Origin: an uncultured Lachnospiraceae bacterium
GTDB taxonomy: Bacteria > Bacillota > Clostridia > Lachnospirales > Lachnospiraceae
Assembly (NCBI GenBank): GCA_900542015.1
Contig: UQLY01000013.1
Location: 1-64,000, forward strand
Length of the DNA stretch: 64,000 nt
Reading direction: 5' to 3'
Under the pieces are notes generated by a model. It did no database searches. It was not told the DNA's origin and saw nothing but the letters and a program-made list of their open reading frames with translations. Of this stretch, positions 62,284 to 64,000 are shown piece by piece. Made by a program: the position numbers and the translations under genes. Each line of letters opens with the position of its first letter. Positions within the stretch are counted from its first letter, which is position 1.

Positions 62284-63581
62284 TCAGCCGATAAGCGGAA
62301 GGGGAAACAGGATCTGTACGGAAAAGATGTTGTTTTGATCTTCGATCCGGTGGGTCCCGTGATATTTATTGATAATTTCCATGACATTTTGCAGCCCGAT
62401 CCCATGATAACCGCCGGGTTTGGCGGATAGATAGCGGTTGTCCTGCAACACGGGTTTTTCTTTCAGGGGGTTGCAGATTTCCAGATACAGAGTCTGTTCG
62501 CTCTGCCTGCAGATAAATTCAATATACCGGTTGCTTTCCAGTTTCCTGTTTGCTTCAATGGCGTTGTCGATCAGGTTGGAAAAAAGGATACAGCAGTCCA
62601 CTTCGTTCATAAATTCCAGACCGGACAGGGGCGAGGCGCAGCGCAGATCAATATTTTCGCTGCAAAACAGATCAGCTCTTGCGTTCAGCAAAAGATCAAT
62701 CAAATTGTTTCCGGTCAGTATGGTCCTGACGCCGGCAGGAAAACTTTCGGTCAGAGAGGAGAAATACTTTTCCGCATTCCTGTAGTCTCCCTTTGCGATC
62801 ATTTCCTGTAAAAGCATCATATGGCTGTTGAAATCATGACGGAATTTGGCAAGATCGTGTTGTGCCTCCTGATAGTCCTTAAAATAGTGATATTCCGAAT
62901 CAAACTGTTCTTTATAGTTTTCGGAAAGCACTTTATAGTACTGCGCCCGATGGCGTAGATCATGGTGAAGTTTAAGGCAAGCAGAAACAGAATCCATGCG
63001 AAGTTGTAAAGGACATTGTCAAAGTAGTCTTCCAGAACCGTAAAGATTTCCTGAGCCATCGGCAGAAAAAAACAAAGAAGGGAAATGATGATTCCTTCGC
63101 CCAGAGTCAGTTGAATATAAAAGGCGTGTTTTTCGCCGTAGGAGGCGATCAGCATCAGTAAAATAAAGAGCAAAGGTTCTAAGAGGATATCCGTAACAGT
63201 AATATTCCGGGTGGGATAGGGAAAATAGAATCGGTCCAGGCGAAAGAGGATTTCAATCAAAGAGGCGAGCGAAGTCCATTGTATGTATACCAGGAGGGCG
63301 GGAATTGTCAGCAATGCAGCCTTCATGCGATGTGTTTTGGTCAGAACCAGCACGACGATTACGATATAGGCGTAGAGCAAAACGAATGTGAGATTGGGAA
63401 AACGGTCGGAAAGCAGGAGGGAAATGGCAATATTCAGCACAAAAAACAGGCTTCCCGTTATAAGAAGCGTTTTACGGTTCAGGGTCATATCGCAGCCGAA
63501 CAGATATTTTGCGATTAAAATAATATTCAGTATGGTAAAAGTATTGGCAAGAAATATAATGAGTGAAATCAAATAAAACAT
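62284..63581 (-). pseudogene. AgrC-like sensor kinase with a frameshift
   Basis: The upstream frame (63581 down to about 62945) encodes six membrane helices ending YNFAWILFLLALNFTMIYAIGR, as in AgrC-like sensors. The rest of the kinase continues in a second frame: QYYKVLSENYKEQFDSEYHYF, the His box FRHDFNSHMMLLQEM, NLIDNAIEA (N box) and GIGLQNVMEII (G box). The two join by a one-base shift near 62938-62950. Both parts are otherwise complete, so it is a recent mutation, a sequencing error or a programmed shift. The gene overlaps the regulator at TAATG. Confidence 0.8.
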
Positions 63582-64000
63582 TATACCAGATCATCCTTCA
63601 TAAAATGAAATAGTTTTCTTTTGTAAGCTTCGTTTCTGCGCCTGCTTAAAGGAAGCTCAATGCCGTGAGAGAGAAGCAGTTTATTTCCGGAAACGGACTT
63701 ATGATAATACATATTGATCAGATATTTCCGATGAATGCGGAAAAAGCCGAGAGGGACTAATTTGCCTTCGTAGTATTTCAGGCTTTCATCGGTAATATAA
63801 TAATTATTTTGGGTATAGACGATCGTATATTTGTCTTCGGCGCTGATATAAATAATATCGCGGACAGGCAAAAGGATTTCGCCTTCGCCGGATTTGATCA
63901 TGATTTTTTTTTGCAGCGCGTTTTCTGCGAAAATGTCCGAAATCAGTTTGCGGATATCCCCGGCGGAAACAGGTTTTAATAAATAGCGGAATGCGTTTGC
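63581..64000 (-). CDS. LytTR-family response regulator, 5' end outside the window
   Basis: The visible 139 codons run from the end of the receiver domain (FRYLLKPVSAGDIRKLISDI) to a complete LytTR DNA-binding domain: ILLPVRDIIYISAEDKYTIVYT, GFFRIHRKYLINMYY and LPLSRRRNEAYKRKL. The phosphorylated Asp lies beyond the window edge. With the AgrC-like kinase it forms an AgrCA-type pair, usually tied to peptide quorum sensing. No AgrD-like precursor or AgrB gene is seen in the window. Confidence 0.9.
   Translation of the reverse strand, partial: ANAFRYLLKPVSAGDIRKLISDIFAENALQKKIMIKSGEGEILLPVRDIIYISAEDKYTIVYTQNNYYITDESLKYYEGKLVPLGFFRIHRKYLINMYYHKSVSGNKLLLSHGIELPLSRRRNEAYKRKLFHFMKDDLV

Overview
The window looks like a chromosomal segment of a spore-forming anaerobic Clostridia, most likely Lachnospiraceae. 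The basis is: the pflA and pyruvate formate-lyase genes, the GlgC/GlgD glycogen pair, the clostridial long form of PRPP synthetase, DnaD/DnaI-type primosome genes, spoVG, cwlD and a SleB-like hydrolase, and a c ring of the Na+-binding type. Genus cannot be settled by reading alone. Most genes are ordinary core genes; the unusual signals lie in the fermentation operon and in intergenic DNA.

Layout. 0-0.45 kb: tRNA-Asn, tRNA-Glu and tRNA-Cys with a terminator. 0.5-7.4 kb: two transporters, a cytoplasmic sugar-sensor/GGDEF protein, a YdcF-like protein, a sirtuin and a DUF951 protein. 7.4-12.6 kb: rpsF-ssb-rpsR, then gdpP-rplI-dnaB. 12.6-16.6 kb (minus): a ferredoxin, pflA, and a PFL encoded as two polypeptides with a small Cys-rich protein gene between them. 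16.7-18.6 kb: a DUF1858 protein, mecA, and a strong promoter followed by a folded, apparently non-coding RNA. 18.7-25.1 kb: a GH18 protein, cwlD, sua5, rpiB, upp, dCMP deaminase and a SleB-like hydrolase. 25.9-33.1 kb: a complete F-type ATP synthase operon (atpZ-I-B-E-F-H-A-G-D-C). 33.2-35 kb: a 328-bp palindrome, a CBS-domain gene and a scar of two broken genes (MerR, PLP enzyme). 35.1-41.4 kb: a hypothetical gene, a methyltransferase, a large secreted or anchored protein with a C39-like tail, queT with a structured leader, a zinc-ribbon protein, and three copies of a palindromic element. 41.4-46.3 kb (minus): prs, dnaI, dnaD, murC, with a DnaA-box cluster between murC and dnaD. 46.6-61.2 kb: glgC-glgD, spoVG, ddh, pth-mfd, a CmpB-like membrane protein cluster ending in a hybrid histidine kinase, and a glycolipid glycosyltransferase-plsY pair. 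61.3-64 kb (minus): a membrane protein and an AgrC/AgrA-like two-component system whose kinase is frameshifted; the regulator runs off the window.

The best candidates for something new are these. (1) Three copies of a roughly 172-bp folded element at the 3' ends of converging genes: loop sequences are conserved while every stem, including the outer arms, changes in a paired way between copies. (2) A PFL naturally split exactly before its glycyl-radical domain, with a small Cys-containing partner gene that has a likely paralogue at 56.0 kb next to a hybrid kinase. (3) A 230-nt folded RNA with its own promoter beside mecA. (4) A DnaA-box cluster upstream of the primosome genes. All functional statements rest on reading translated sequence and family knowledge; no database search was run.
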